From positions 1-46,438 of the forward strand of contig NZ_JACVZC010000038.1 of the NCBI RefSeq assembly GCF_016658545.1: 46,438 nt of DNA, written 5' to 3'. Under the pieces are notes generated by a model, which was not told where the DNA came from, did no database searches, and saw nothing but the letters and a program-made list of their open reading frames with translations. Positions 35,504 to 44,670 of the stretch are shown here, in pieces. Every line of letters begins with the position of its first letter. Within the stretch, counting starts at the first letter, position 1. Source of the DNA: Pseudomonas sp. S37 (GTDB taxonomy: Bacteria > Pseudomonadota > Gammaproteobacteria > Pseudomonadales > Pseudomonadaceae). A program made the position numbers and the translations under genes.

Positions 35504-36613
35504 ATGAGCCAGGCCCGCGCGCTCAGGGCGCCCACCACCCAACCACTGCCGCCAACGGCCAGGGAGCAGGCCTTGCGCCCGGAGGTCAATGAAGCCCACG
35601 TGCGCTTCATCGGCCTGGGCAAGACCTACCCGGGCCAGGCGCAACCGGCTTTGCACGGCATCGACCTGAACATCCGCCATGGCGAGATTTTCGGCATCAT
35701 CGGCCGCAGCGGCGCCGGCAAGTCGTCACTGCTGCGCACCATCAACCGCCTGGAACAACCCAGCCAGGGCCGGGTGCTGATCGACCAGGTGGACATCGCG
35801 CCGTTCGACGAGGACCAGTTGGTGGCCCTGCGTCGGCGCATCGGCATGATTTTCCAGCACTTCAACCTGATGTCGGCCAAGACCGTGTGGCAGAACGTCG
35901 AGCTGCCGTTGAAAGTAGCGGGCGTGGCCAAGGCCGAGCGCCAGCGCAAGGTGCGTGAGTTGCTGGAACTGGTCGGCCTGCAGGAAAAGCACCACGTCTA
36001 CCCGGCGCAGTTGTCTGGCGGGCAGAAGCAGCGCGTAGGCATTGCCCGGGCGCTGGTGCATGACCCCGAGATCCTGCTGTGCGACGAGGCCACCTCGGCG
36101 CTGGACCCGGAAACCACCGCGTCCATCCTTGAACTGCTGCGCGACATCAACCGGCGCCTGGGCCTGACCATCGTGCTGATCACCCACGAAATGGCGGTTA
36201 TCCGCGATATCTGCCACCGGGTAGTGGTGCTGGAACGCGGTGAAGTGGTCGAGCAGGGCGAGGTCTGGCGGGTATTTGGCTCACCACGCCACGAGGTCAC
36301 CCGCACCTTGCTCGCGCCGCTGCAGGCCAAGTTGCCAGCCACGCTGCAAGCCAGCCTGCGGGCCAGCCCGGTGAGCCGCGACAGTGCTGTGGTGCTGAAG
36401 CTGACCTTGCTAGGCGAGCCGGAACTGTCGGCCCTGTTCAGCGACCTGGGCGGCCGCGTACGCCTGTTGCAGGGCGGCGTGGAAACCATTGGCGAGCATG
36501 CGCTGGGGCAACTGATCCTGTCGGTGCAGCACGCGCCGCACGACACCCATCAACTGCTGGAACGTGCCCGCCGCTGGGCCGAGGACGTGGAGGTACTGGG
36601 CCATGTGGTTTGA
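35504..36613 (+). CDS. metN: MetN-type ABC ATPase
   Basis: Encodes 369 aa. Walker [11 protein letters not shown]-loop [13 protein letters not shown], signature LSGGQKQRV and Walker [14 protein letters not shown] are intact. A C-terminal domain (about residues 275-369) fits the regulatory NIL/C2 domain that inhibits MetN when intracellular methionine is high. The first 27 residues are a Pro/Ala-rich extension before the family start. Starts 1 nt after metQ stops; overlaps metI by 11 nt. The annotation is by family; the transported substrate may differ from methionine. Confidence 0.9.
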   Translation: MSQARALRAPTTQPLPPTAREQALRPEVNEAHVRFIGLGKTYPGQAQPALHGIDLNIRHGEIFGIIGRSGAGKSSLLRTINRLEQPSQGRVLIDQVDIAPFDEDQLVALRRRIGMIFQHFNLMSAKTVWQNVELPLKVAGVAKAERQRKVRELLELVGLQEKHHVYPAQLSGGQKQRVGIARALVHDPEILLCDEATSALDPETTASILELLRDINRRLGLTIVLITHEMAVIRDICHRVVVLERGEVVEQGEVWRVFGSPRHEVTRTLLAPLQAKLPATLQASLRASPVSRDSAVVLKLTLLGEPELSALFSDLGGRVRLLQGGVETIGEHALGQLILSVQHAPHDTHQLLERARRWAEDVEVLGHVV

Positions 36614-37247
36614 TCGCCTGCTGGAAGGCCTGCTCGATACCCTGCTGATGGTCGGCGTATCGTCGCTGATTGCCCTGCTGGTGGGGGTACCGATGGCCGT
36701 GCTGCTGGTCACCAGCGATAAGGGAGGGATCTTCGAAGCGCCGCTGCTGAACCGGGTGCTGGGCGCCTTCGTCAACCTGTTCCGCTCGATCCCGTTCCTG
36801 ATCCTGATGGTCGCGCTTATCCCCTTCACCCGCCTGGTGGTGGGCACCACCTATGGTGTGTGGGCTGCGGTGGTACCGTTGACCATTGCCGCCACGCCGT
36901 TCTTTGCGCGCATTGCCGAAGTCAGTTTGCGTGAAGTCGACCATGGCCTGGTGGAGGCCGCGCAAGCCATGGGCTGCCGGCGCTGGCACATTGTCTGGCA
37001 TGTGTTGTTGCCTGAAGCGCTGCCCGGGATCGTGGGGGGGTTCACCATTACCCTGGTCACCTTGATTAACTCGTCGGCCATGGCTGGGGCGATCGGGGCT
37101 GGGGGGTTGGGCGACATTGCTTATCGGTATGGTTACCAGCGCTTTGACAGCCAGATCATGCTGACCGTGATTGCCATGCTGGTGGCGCTGGTGGCGCTGA
37201 TCCAGCTGGGTGGGGATCGATTGGCGAAGGGTTTGAACAAGCGTTAG
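36603..37247 (+). CDS. metI: MetI-type ABC permease
   Basis: Encodes 214 aa, inner-membrane permease with five membrane spans. [20 protein letters not shown] near residue 60 and [14 protein letters not shown] then [10 protein letters not shown] in the coupling loop are typical of MetI. ATG 36603 inside metN (11-nt overlap) gives the conserved N-terminus [10 protein letters not shown]. Last gene of the sfnB2-LLM-metQNI operon; a REP pair follows 5 nt after the stop. Confidence 0.92.
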   Translation: MWFDRLLEGLLDTLLMVGVSSLIALLVGVPMAVLLVTSDKGGIFEAPLLNRVLGAFVNLFRSIPFLILMVALIPFTRLVVGTTYGVWAAVVPLTIAATPFFARIAEVSLREVDHGLVEAAQAMGCRRWHIVWHVLLPEALPGIVGGFTITLVTLINSSAMAGAIGAGGLGDIAYRYGYQRFDSQIMLTVIAMLVALVALIQLGGDRLAKGLNKR

Positions 37248-37251
37248 ATCC

Positions 37252-37356
37252 GGGGGCTGCTTTGCAGCCCGATCGCGACGCAAGGCCGCTCCTACAGGCG
37301 ACCGCACACCCATGTAGGAGCGGCCTTGCGTCGCGATCGGGCCGCAAAGCGGCCCC
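37252..37356. repeat. REP pair (type A, GACGCAAGG variant)
   Basis: Inverted arms GATCGCGACGCAAGGCCGCT and complement. Both arms carry the same GACGCAAGG change instead of GACACAAGG, i.e. compensated in both arms, a sign of selection or conversion for pairing. Lies between convergent metI and the GGDEF-EAL gene. Confidence 0.9.
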
Positions 37357-37362
37357 AAAATC

Positions 37363-39258
37363 TCAATCCCAGCGAAGATCGCCAGCCGGTACCGGCCGCC
37401 CGAACCAGTACCCCTGCCCCAGCTGACACCGCTCCTGCAGCAAAAAGCCGGCCTGTTCTTGTTGCTCGATACCCTCGGCATGCACCTGCATGCCCATGCT
37501 GCGGGCCAGGGCGATGATCACCCGCACGATCGCGATGTCATCCTCATCCAGCGGCAACCCGGCAACGAAGCCCTGGTCGATCTTCAGCTTCTGTACGGGC
37601 AAACGCTTGAGCCGCAGCAGCGAAGAATAACCGGTGCCAAAATCATCGATGGCCAGGGTCACGCCAAGCTCACGCAAGCGGTGAAGTTGCTCCAGGGCCA
37701 CCTCCGGGTCTTCCATCACAGCGCTTTCGGTCACTTCCAGCTCCAGCAAGGCGGGGGCCAGACCGGTCTCGTGCAGCACTTCGGCCACTTGCCGGTACAG
37801 CTCGTGCTGGCCAAACAGGCGGCTGGAAATGTTCACCGCCACAAAGGCCAGCTGCCGGCCTTGCGCCTGCCATTGCACCATTTGCCGGCAGGCCTGGCGC
37901 AACACCCAGGCGTCGATTTCGGCAATCAACCCGGTGCGCTCGGCAATCGGAATGAACTCGCCCGGCGGCACCAGGCCGCGTTGCGGGTGCTGCCAGCGTA
38001 CCAACGCCTCGACGCCGACCTTGCAGCCAGTCGCCAGGTCGTGCACCGGCTGAAAGAACACGCGCAGTTCGTCATGCTCAAGCGCACGGCGCAGTTCGCC
38101 GGCGGTCTCGACCCGGTGCTGGGCGTGGGCGGTAAGTTCTTCGGTGTACAGCGCATAGCACGCGCGCCCGTTGCTCTTGGCTTTGTACAAGGCCGAGTCG
38201 GCATTGCGCAGCAATTGCTCGGCACTCAAAGCGTCGCTGGGAAACAGGCTGATGCCGGCACTGACGCTGATGAACAGGCGGTGGCCATCGAACAGGAACG
38301 GCTCGCGCATGCGCTCGATGATGCATTGCGCCAGTTTGCCCGCCTGTCCGACCTGCTGGCAGTTTTCGGCCAGCACGCCGAACTCGTCACCGCCCAGGCG
38401 GGCCAAGGTCACGCCGCTACCCAGCACTTCCCCCAGGCGCTCGCCCACCAGTTTCAGCAACTGGTCGCCGATGGTGTGGCCCAGGCCGTCGTTGATGCTC
38501 TGGAAATGGTCCAGGTCCAGCAGCAGCAAGGCGCAGCCGCGTTTGTTGGCCTGCGCGGCGGCCAGCGCCTGCTCGACGCGGTCGTTGAACAGCAGGCGGT
38601 TGGGCAGGCCGGTCAGCGGATCGTGGTGGGCCAGGTAGGCCAGTTCCTGCTCCGAATGCTTGATCGCACTGATGTCACTGAACACCGCCACATAGTGGCT
38701 CAACTCACCCTGGTCGTCGCGAATGGCGCAAATGGTCTGCCACTGCGGGTAGATTTCGCCACTTTTGCGCCGGTTCCAGATTTCGCCGCTCCACTCGCCC
38801 TTCTCGGCCAGGGTGGCGAATATCTGCTGGTAGAAGGCCACGCCATGGCGGCCCGACTTGAACTTGTTCGGGCGCTGGCCGATGACTTCGTCCTGCTGGT
38901 AGCCGGTGATGCGCATGAACGCGCGGTTGACGTGCACGATCAAGCCCTGGCGGTCGGTCACCAGCACGCCTTCAAGGGTGCTGTCGAACACCGCAGCGGC
39001 CATGCGCAACCGCTCCCGGTCTTCGCAACGCATGCGGGCACCATGGCCGATGAAGTTCAACAGGCGCACCCGCGACACATAGATCAGCAACGCACTGAGC
39101 AGCACCCAGACCACCACGTTGATCTGCCGCCCCACGGTCAGTGCCAAAGGATCGTCAGTCATGCTGTGCAGCATCACCTCGGCCAGCGCCAGCCAGAGGA
39201 TCGAGAGCACCACATACAGCGCAGAAAGGCGCAAGGCGTCGCGAACGGAAACAGACAT
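37363..39258 (-). CDS. Membrane PAS-GGDEF-EAL c-di-GMP protein
   Basis: Encodes 631 aa from ATG 39258. Two membrane segments (about 10-30 and 46-62), a PAS domain (about 85-200), GGDEF domain (GGDEF at 289-293, LDLDHFQSIND metal site near 247) and EAL domain (VEALVRW near 416, DDFGTGYSS near 560). Both catalytic motifs look intact, so it may make or break cyclic di-GMP; PAS suggests redox or ligand control. An upstream ATG at 39294 overlaps a TATAAT hexamer on the minus strand (39298-39293), which favours 39258 although its ribosome-binding site is poor. Divergent from the desaturase gene. Confidence 0.88.
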   Translation of the reverse strand: MSVSVRDALRLSALYVVLSILWLALAEVMLHSMTDDPLALTVGRQINVVVWVLLSALLIYVSRVRLLNFIGHGARMRCEDRERLRMAAAVFDSTLEGVLVTDRQGLIVHVNRAFMRITGYQQDEVIGQRPNKFKSGRHGVAFYQQIFATLAEKGEWSGEIWNRRKSGEIYPQWQTICAIRDDQGELSHYVAVFSDISAIKHSEQELAYLAHHDPLTGLPNRLLFNDRVEQALAAAQANKRGCALLLLDLDHFQSINDGLGHTIGDQLLKLVGERLGEVLGSGVTLARLGGDEFGVLAENCQQVGQAGKLAQCIIERMREPFLFDGHRLFISVSAGISLFPSDALSAEQLLRNADSALYKAKSNGRACYALYTEELTAHAQHRVETAGELRRALEHDELRVFFQPVHDLATGCKVGVEALVRWQHPQRGLVPPGEFIPIAERTGLIAEIDAWVLRQACRQMVQWQAQGRQLAFVAVNISSRLFGQHELYRQVAEVLHETGLAPALLELEVTESAVMEDPEVALEQLHRLRELGVTLAIDDFGTGYSSLLRLKRLPVQKLKIDQGFVAGLPLDEDDIAIVRVIIALARSMGMQVHAEGIEQQEQAGFLLQERCQLGQGYWFGRPVPAGDLRWD

Positions 39259-39292
39259 GTCGGGTGGGATAGCCCATTGAAAAGAAAGGGGC

Positions 39293-39298
39293 ATTATA
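39293..39298 (-). promoter_or_regulatory. -10 element of the GGDEF-EAL gene
   Basis: TATAAT on the minus strand, 34 nt upstream of the chosen start. The -35 region is poor. It overlaps the alternative ATG at 39294, which argues against that start. Confidence 0.4.
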
Positions 39299-39404
39299 AA
39301 GGCTGAAACATGTCGTGACCGCCTATCTGAACGGTTGACTGGTTTTATTTCCCCACCAAGGGATAATCGGCCCTTCCCCCCGCATTTCGAGGGTATTTAC
39401 ACCT

Positions 39405-40589
39405 ATGTGGTACAACGGCCTGCTCGACTTGTCGGCCTGGCAACTGGTCGGCATCACTTTGTTGATGACCCATGTGACCATTGTCGGCGTCACGGTCTAC
39501 CTGCATCGCTACTCCGCGCACCGGGCCCTGGAGCTCAACGGCGCGCTCAAGCATTTCTTCCGTTTCTGGCTGTGGCTGACCACGGCGCAGAACACCCGTG
39601 AGTGGACCGCCGTCCACCGCAAGCACCACGCCAAGTGCGAAACCCCCGACGACCCGCACAGCCCTGTGCACAAGGGCCTGAGCACGGTGTTGCGCAAAGG
39701 TGCCGAGCTTTATCGCGAAGAGGCACGCAACCCCGAAACCCTGCGTATCTACGGCAAGAACTGCCCGGATGACTGGATCGAACGCAACCTCTACTCCCGT
39801 TACAAACTGGGCGGCATCGCGTTGATGGCGGTGATCGACCTGCTGCTGTTCGGCACCATCGGCATCACCATCTGGGCGGTGCAGATGATGTGGATCCCGT
39901 TCTGGGCCGCCGGCGTGGTCAACGGCCTGGGCCATGCGCTCGGCTACCGCAATTTCGAATGCCGTGATGCCGCCACCAACCTGGTGCCGTGGGGCATCGT
40001 CATCGGTGGCGAAGAGCTGCACAACAACCACCATACCTACCCCAACTCGGCCAAGCTGTCGGTCAAGCGCTGGGAGTTCGACATGGGCTGGGCGTGGATC
40101 CGCCTGTTCTGCCTGCTGCGCCTGGCCAAGGTGCAGCGCGTGGCGCCCATTGCCCACCGGGTCGAAGGCAAAGGCAGCCTGGACATGGACACCGCCATGG
40201 CCATCCTCAACAACCGCTTCCAGATCATGGCCCAGTACCGCAAGCTGGTGATCGGCCCGCTGGTGAAGCAGGAGCTGGCCCGGGTCGATGCCTCGGTAAG
40301 CCACCACTTCCGCCGCGCCAAACGCCTGCTGTCGCGTGAAACCAGCCTGCTGGAAGACCGCCACCATGTGCGCATCGAATCGATGCTGGCGCACAGCCAG
40401 GCGCTGAAGACCATCTACGAAAAACGCCTGGCCCTGCAGCAAATCTGGGCGCGCACCAGCGCCAACGGCCACGACATGCTGGCCGCCATGAAGGACTGGG
40501 TACACGAGGCTGAAACCAGCGGCATCCACGCCCTGCGCGACTTCGCGGCACAGCTCAAGACCTACTCCCTGCGCCCCACCAACGCCTGA
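39405..40589 (+). CDS. desA: Fatty acid desaturase (DesA type)
   Basis: Encodes 394 aa, a membrane di-iron acyl-lipid/acyl-CoA desaturase. The three His boxes are present: HRYSAH (34-39), HRKHH (71-75) and HNNHH (206-210), with a further His near 177. Two pairs of membrane segments precede and follow the first boxes. It likely inserts a delta-9 double bond into membrane acyl chains. The C-terminal 150 residues are a helical charged tail (EARVDAS to SLRPTNA) beyond the His boxes, as in the DesA-like long forms of pseudomonads. Strong terminator follows. GAGGG lies 10-11 nt before the ATG. Confidence 0.92.
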   Translation: MWYNGLLDLSAWQLVGITLLMTHVTIVGVTVYLHRYSAHRALELNGALKHFFRFWLWLTTAQNTREWTAVHRKHHAKCETPDDPHSPVHKGLSTVLRKGAELYREEARNPETLRIYGKNCPDDWIERNLYSRYKLGGIALMAVIDLLLFGTIGITIWAVQMMWIPFWAAGVVNGLGHALGYRNFECRDAATNLVPWGIVIGGEELHNNHHTYPNSAKLSVKRWEFDMGWAWIRLFCLLRLAKVQRVAPIAHRVEGKGSLDMDTAMAILNNRFQIMAQYRKLVIGPLVKQELARVDASVSHHFRRAKRLLSRETSLLEDRHHVRIESMLAHSQALKTIYEKRLALQQIWARTSANGHDMLAAMKDWVHEAETSGIHALRDFAAQLKTYSLRPTNA

Positions 40590-40600
40590 CCGCCGTTGAT

Positions 40601-40630
40601 CGGCACGCCCCACAACGGGGCGTGCCGTTT
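40601..40630 (+). terminator. Intrinsic terminator of desA
   Basis: Perfect 11-bp stem CGGCACGCCCC/GGGGCGTGCCG with a 5-nt loop (ACAAC) and a short T run (TTTGG). Starts 12 nt after the desA stop codon. Confidence 0.8.
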
Positions 40631-40730
40631 GGAACTTCACCCCCACGCTTCCACTCAAATCTGGCACATCGCCCGCGTGGCGGGCTGGATGCTGGCCGCA
40701 CGCTTTCACGTCGAGACCCGCTTCGTGCAC

Positions 40731-41717
40731 ATGGCCAAGAACATTCCAACGACATTGCCCGGTACACCTCCTCCCGAAGCTGCCCAGACCTTGCTCGCGC
40801 TGCTGCACGCCCAGGGCGAGGTTGCCCGCCTGAGCGAACGCGATCAGCTGTTCAGCTCGTTGCTCGACAGCGTCAACGCGGTGCTCTGGGCCTTCGACTG
40901 GGAAACCCGTCAGGTGCTGTACGTAAGCCCCGCCTACGAACGTATCTTCGGCCGCCCAGCCAGCCTGGTGCTCGCCGACTACAACGAATGGCGCGACAGC
41001 ATCTACCCCGACGACCTGGAGTTCGCCGAACGCAGCCTGGCCCAGGTGCTGCTCAAGGGCGCGGTGGAAGACCGCGAGTACCGCATTATCAATGCCGAAG
41101 GGCAGCTGCGCTGGCTGAGCGACAAGTGCTACATCAACCAGCATCGCGACGGCAACCGGGTGATCATTGTCGGCATCGCCGAAGACATTACCGAAAAGAA
41201 GCAACTCGAAGGCGAACTGCAACGCCTGGCCACCACCGACGTGCTGACCCAGAGCAGCAACCGCCGGCATTTCTTCGAATGCGCCCAACAGGCTTTCGAC
41301 AGCGCCCGCGAGGACGCTACCCCGCTGGCCTTCCTGTTGCTGGACATCGACGATTTCAAGCGCATCAACGACAGCTACGGCCACCAGGAAGGCGACCAGG
41401 TGTTGCAGCAGATCGCCGACAGCGGCAAGGCCGTGCTACGCCGTGGCGACCTGTTCGGGCGTATTGGTGGCGAGGAATTTGCGGCGGTGTTCCCGGGTTG
41501 CAGTGCCGAGGTAGCCGAGCAGATTGCCGAGCGCCTGCAGCGGCAGATTCAGCGTTTGAGCTTCAGCCATGGGGCGCAGACTTACGGGGTGACGGTAAGC
41601 CAGGGGCTGACTGGGCTGGATGATGAGGATGTGACGTTGGACAGCCTGTATGCCCGCGCCGATGCGGCGATGTATCAGGCCAAGCGGCAGGGCAAGAACC
41701 AGATAGTCCGCGGTTGA
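40731..41717 (+). CDS. PAS-GGDEF diguanylate cyclase
   Basis: Encodes 328 aa, no membrane segment. PAS domain (about residues 40-160; WAFDWETRQVLYVSPAYERIF), then a GGDEF domain with GGEEF at 246-250 (active variant) and an RxxD inhibitory site at R237-D240, five residues upstream. Metal site LLLDIDDFKRIN near 203. Makes c-di-GMP from GTP, with product inhibition. The start chosen is the ATG at 40731 (MAKNIPTTLPG); in-frame ATGs at 40689 and 40596 are possible and none has a strong ribosome-binding site. Lies after the desA terminator; convergent with the HDOD gene. Confidence 0.88.
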   Translation: MAKNIPTTLPGTPPPEAAQTLLALLHAQGEVARLSERDQLFSSLLDSVNAVLWAFDWETRQVLYVSPAYERIFGRPASLVLADYNEWRDSIYPDDLEFAERSLAQVLLKGAVEDREYRIINAEGQLRWLSDKCYINQHRDGNRVIIVGIAEDITEKKQLEGELQRLATTDVLTQSSNRRHFFECAQQAFDSAREDATPLAFLLLDIDDFKRINDSYGHQEGDQVLQQIADSGKAVLRRGDLFGRIGGEEFAAVFPGCSAEVAEQIAERLQRQIQRLSFSHGAQTYGVTVSQGLTGLDDEDVTLDSLYARADAAMYQAKRQGKNQIVRG

Positions 41718-41734
41718 TCTCCCTGAAGCCTGCG

Positions 41735-41862
41735 CGGCCCCTTGTAGGAGCGGCCTTGTGTCGCGATAGGGCTGTAAAGCAGCCCCGGCGATTTCAGCTT
41801 GAAGCACACATTGAGGGGGCGCTTCGCACCCCGATCGCGACACAAGGCCGCTCCTACAGGGT
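41735..41862. repeat. REP pair (type A, outward orientation)
   Basis: Two REP arms in reversed order: TTGTAGGAGCGGCCTTGTGT first (41743-41762), then CGCGACACAAGGCCGCTCCT (41835-41859), about 70 nt apart with GC hairpins GGGCTG...CAGCCC inside. The opposite order to the other pairs. Between the convergent GGDEF and HDOD genes. Confidence 0.85.
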
Positions 41863-41873
41863 CTGCGCCAGGC

Positions 41874-43136
41874 TCAAGGAACCTCGTCGGCTTGTACTGG
41901 GTCTTCAGCCGCTGGCGGCGGCTTGGTTTCGGGGTTCTCCACCTTGCGCAACCGGCTCAATTCCGGCAACCCTATCTTCAGCAACCGCGCAGTCTTGCCA
42001 CCGGCCACCTTCTCCAGCCCCTGCTCAGCCGGCAGCCGCGACAACTGCCCGGCCAGGTTCATGGCCAGGATCTCCCGCGAATACACCCCGCCGCCAAGCT
42101 GGTAGATCGCCGCAATCAGCTCGCGCAGGGCCAGCGGCAAGCGCCAGCGGGTACGCAGCGCCGAGCCGAACGCCGCACCGAATTCATTGAGTGAAAGCTG
42201 TACCTTGTCCTCGTCCAGCTCACCGCCGGCCAGGCGCCATTCCTGCAGGCAACGCAGTACCGCCAGGTCGCCCAGGCAATGCAGCAGCCCCGCGCAATAA
42301 CAACGCCCCTCGTCCAGCTCAAGCATACGCGCCAGGGTACGGCCGTATTCGGCAGTGTGCAGTGACAGGTCCCAATAACGGGCCGCATGCTCCGCCAGCA
42401 ACGGGTCGCTCAAGCGTGCGCTGCGTTTCAGGGTCATGCCCAGAATCAGGTTCATGCTCTGCGTACTGCCAAGCTTGTTCAAGGCCTGCAACAAGGTCTG
42501 CACCGGTGCTTCACGGTGCAGCGCCGCGCTGTTGGCCGCAGCGATCAGCACGGCAGTCACCTGCGGGTCTTTACGCACTTCCTCTTCCAGCACCTTGAGG
42601 TTCAGGCCCTGAGGGTTCAGCGCACGCTTGATCGCCACTTGCACATCGGCCAGCAGCGGCCCGCCATCGGCGGTCGCGCGGCGCTGTTCAAGGTAGGCCG
42701 GCAGGCTGGCACCTGCCTGCAAGGCCGGCACCGGGCAGGCGATTTCTTCGCCAACCGCCAGCAGCAGCTCTTCCAGGCGCTTGCGCAGGTTGTCCAGGTT
42801 CAGTGGCTTGCTCAGGTAGGCCGTGGGGTGCAACGGCAGCGCCTCGCGCACACTGGCGCTGTCGCTGCGGTTGCTCATGAGGATGAACGGCAACCCCGAG
42901 CCTTTGGCGCGTACCTTGCGCAGCAAGTCGAGGCCATCGATGCCGGCCAGCTCGCGTGCAGCAATGATCAGGTCGGGCTTGCCAGCCAAGGCACTCAGCG
43001 CCTGCGAGCCGTCGGCGCATACCTGCAGCCGCGCATCACAGCGCACGCTGAGCAGCATTTCGCTGAGCATGTCACGTACCCAAGGGTCGCCTTCGACAAT
43101 CAGTACGCTTGGTGGTGTGGGGTCTGCAGCGTTCAT
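41874..43136 (-). CDS. Pseudo-receiver/HDOD signalling protein
   Basis: Encodes 420 aa. N-terminal receiver-like domain (1-130) and a C-terminal HDOD domain (about 155-370), then an acidic Pro-rich tail. In the receiver, the phospho-Asp position of PDLIIAARELAG is A60, so the domain is probably not phosphorylated; E15 and D17 and K110 of the usual site are kept. In the HDOD part, LLHCLGDLAVL replaces the HD of active phosphohydrolases, as in other HDOD proteins. The ATG at 43136 has CAGGAG; an in-frame TTG lies 2 codons upstream. It shares the region with c-di-GMP genes; function unknown. Confidence 0.85.
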   Translation of the reverse strand: MNAADPTPPSVLIVEGDPWVRDMLSEMLLSVRCDARLQVCADGSQALSALAGKPDLIIAARELAGIDGLDLLRKVRAKGSGLPFILMSNRSDSASVREALPLHPTAYLSKPLNLDNLRKRLEELLLAVGEEIACPVPALQAGASLPAYLEQRRATADGGPLLADVQVAIKRALNPQGLNLKVLEEEVRKDPQVTAVLIAAANSAALHREAPVQTLLQALNKLGSTQSMNLILGMTLKRSARLSDPLLAEHAARYWDLSLHTAEYGRTLARMLELDEGRCYCAGLLHCLGDLAVLRCLQEWRLAGGELDEDKVQLSLNEFGAAFGSALRTRWRLPLALRELIAAIYQLGGGVYSREILAMNLAGQLSRLPAEQGLEKVAGGKTARLLKIGLPELSRLRKVENPETKPPPAAEDPVQADEVP

Positions 43137-43232
43137 CGCCAACTACTCCTGAAAATCCCTGACACACAGTCCGTCGCAGCTTCCTGAGCAAATCCTCCAA
43201 CAACCATAGCGCCCCATGGCTTTTCTGGGCAC

Positions 43233-43260
43233 AAAAAAAACCCGCCGAGGCGGGTTTTTT
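43233..43260. terminator. Bidirectional intrinsic terminator
   Basis: Stem CCCGC/GCGGG with loop CGAG, flanked by eight A on the left and six T on the right. Fits both directions; it lies 16-43 nt past the gabT stop and upstream of the HDOD gene. Confidence 0.85.
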
Positions 43261-43275
43261 CAGAAGCGCGTCACA

Positions 43276-44553
43276 TCAGGCGAGTTCAGCAAAGCACTCT
43301 TCGATGATGGCCAGGCCTTTGTCCAGCAGCGCGTCTTCGGCGGTCAGCGGAACCAGGATACGCAGGACGTTGCCGTAGGTGCCGCAAGACAGCAGGATCA
43401 GACCCTTGTCGCGCGCCTTGGCCACAACCTGGCCAACAGCAGCAGCGTTCGGGGTGTGAGTGCCCTTCTCGAAGACTTCGACAGCAATCATCGAGCCCAG
43501 ACCACGGACGTCGCCGATGATCGGGTGCTTCTTCTGGATTTCGCGCAGGCCGGTGGTCAGGCGCTCACCCACAGCCTTGCTGCGGTCCAGCAGTTTTTCT
43601 TCTTCGAACACTTCGATCACGGCCAGGGCCGCGGCGCAAGCGATCGGCGAGCCGGCGTAGGTGCCGCCCAGGCCGCCAGGAGCAATGGCGTCCATGTACT
43701 CGGCCTTGCCGCACACACCGGCCAGCGGGAAGCCGCCAGCGATGGATTTGGCGAAGGTGGTCAGGTCAGGCGCAACGCCCATCTGTTCCATGGCGAAGAA
43801 GGTGCCGGTACGGCCAGCGCCAGTCTGTACTTCGTCGGCGATCAGCAGGATGCCGTGCTGGTCGCACAGGGCGCGCAGGCGCTTCATCAGCTCTTTCGGC
43901 GCTGGCAGGAAGCCGCCTTCGCCTTGTACGGGCTCGAGGATGATCGCGGCGATGTCGCGTGGCTCGGCGTCGTTCTTGAAGATGCGCTCGACCGAAGCGA
44001 TGGCATCGTCAACGCTCACGCCGTGCAGCTCGCTCGGGAACAGAGCGCGGAACACACCACCTGGCATCAGGCCCATGCCAGCGGAGTACGGCACGACTTT
44101 ACCGGTCAGGCCCAGGGTCATCATGGTGCGGCCGTGGTAGCCGCCGGTGAAGGCGATCACGCCAGCACGGCCAGTGGCGGCACGGGCGATCTTGACGGCG
44201 TTCTCAACGGCTTCGGAGCCGGTGGTGACCAGCAGGGTCTTCTTGTCGAAGTCGCCGGGTACCAGCTTGTTGATCTTTTCGCACAGCTCTACGTAAGGCT
44301 CGTAGGCCAGCACCTGGAAGCAGGTGTGGCTGACCTTGGTCAGCTGCTCTTGCACAGCTGCAACCACTTTCGGGTGCAGGTGGCCGGTGTTCAGTACTGC
44401 GATGCCGCCGGCGAAGTCGATCAGTTCGCGGCCTTCAACGTCGATCACGGTCGAGTTCTTCGCGGTGTCGACGAAGATCGGGTGGATCTGGCCAACGCCA
44501 CGTGGGACGGCAGCTACACGACGTTGCATCAAGGATTCGTTGGTCTTGCTCAT
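43276..44553 (-). CDS. gabT: 4-aminobutyrate aminotransferase
   Basis: Encodes 425 aa. PLP-dependent class-III aminotransferase that converts 4-aminobutyrate and 2-oxoglutarate to succinate semialdehyde and glutamate; also acts on 5-aminovalerate in P. putida lysine catabolism. PLP lysine K269 in TFAKSIAGGFPL, cofactor Asp in ADEVQTGAGRTG near 240, TTGSEAVENAVK near 110. ATG with GAGGG upstream. Downstream of gabD, 182 nt apart, on the same strand, followed by an intrinsic terminator. Confidence 0.95.
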   Translation of the reverse strand: MSKTNESLMQRRVAAVPRGVGQIHPIFVDTAKNSTVIDVEGRELIDFAGGIAVLNTGHLHPKVVAAVQEQLTKVSHTCFQVLAYEPYVELCEKINKLVPGDFDKKTLLVTTGSEAVENAVKIARAATGRAGVIAFTGGYHGRTMMTLGLTGKVVPYSAGMGLMPGGVFRALFPSELHGVSVDDAIASVERIFKNDAEPRDIAAIILEPVQGEGGFLPAPKELMKRLRALCDQHGILLIADEVQTGAGRTGTFFAMEQMGVAPDLTTFAKSIAGGFPLAGVCGKAEYMDAIAPGGLGGTYAGSPIACAAALAVIEVFEEEKLLDRSKAVGERLTTGLREIQKKHPIIGDVRGLGSMIAVEVFEKGTHTPNAAAVGQVVAKARDKGLILLSCGTYGNVLRILVPLTAEDALLDKGLAIIEECFAELA

Positions 44554-44670
44554 AATGCCCTCATTGCGCCGACAGTAATGGCGCTTTTATTCGGGGGTGG
44601 CTGGGAGTGCCCGCGAACAGTATTCGTTGATCGACTGCCGCAAACGCCCTGGCCACCAGGTACTGCAATG

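Noticed and set aside
39335..39367. TTGACT/GATAAT as the desA promoter
   Set aside because: The hexamers are good but 21 nt apart, too far for sigma-70; left unassigned.
39345..41384. 679-codon minus-strand open frame opposite desA and the GGDEF gene
   Set aside because: Crosses a strong terminator and two real genes; no domain recognised.
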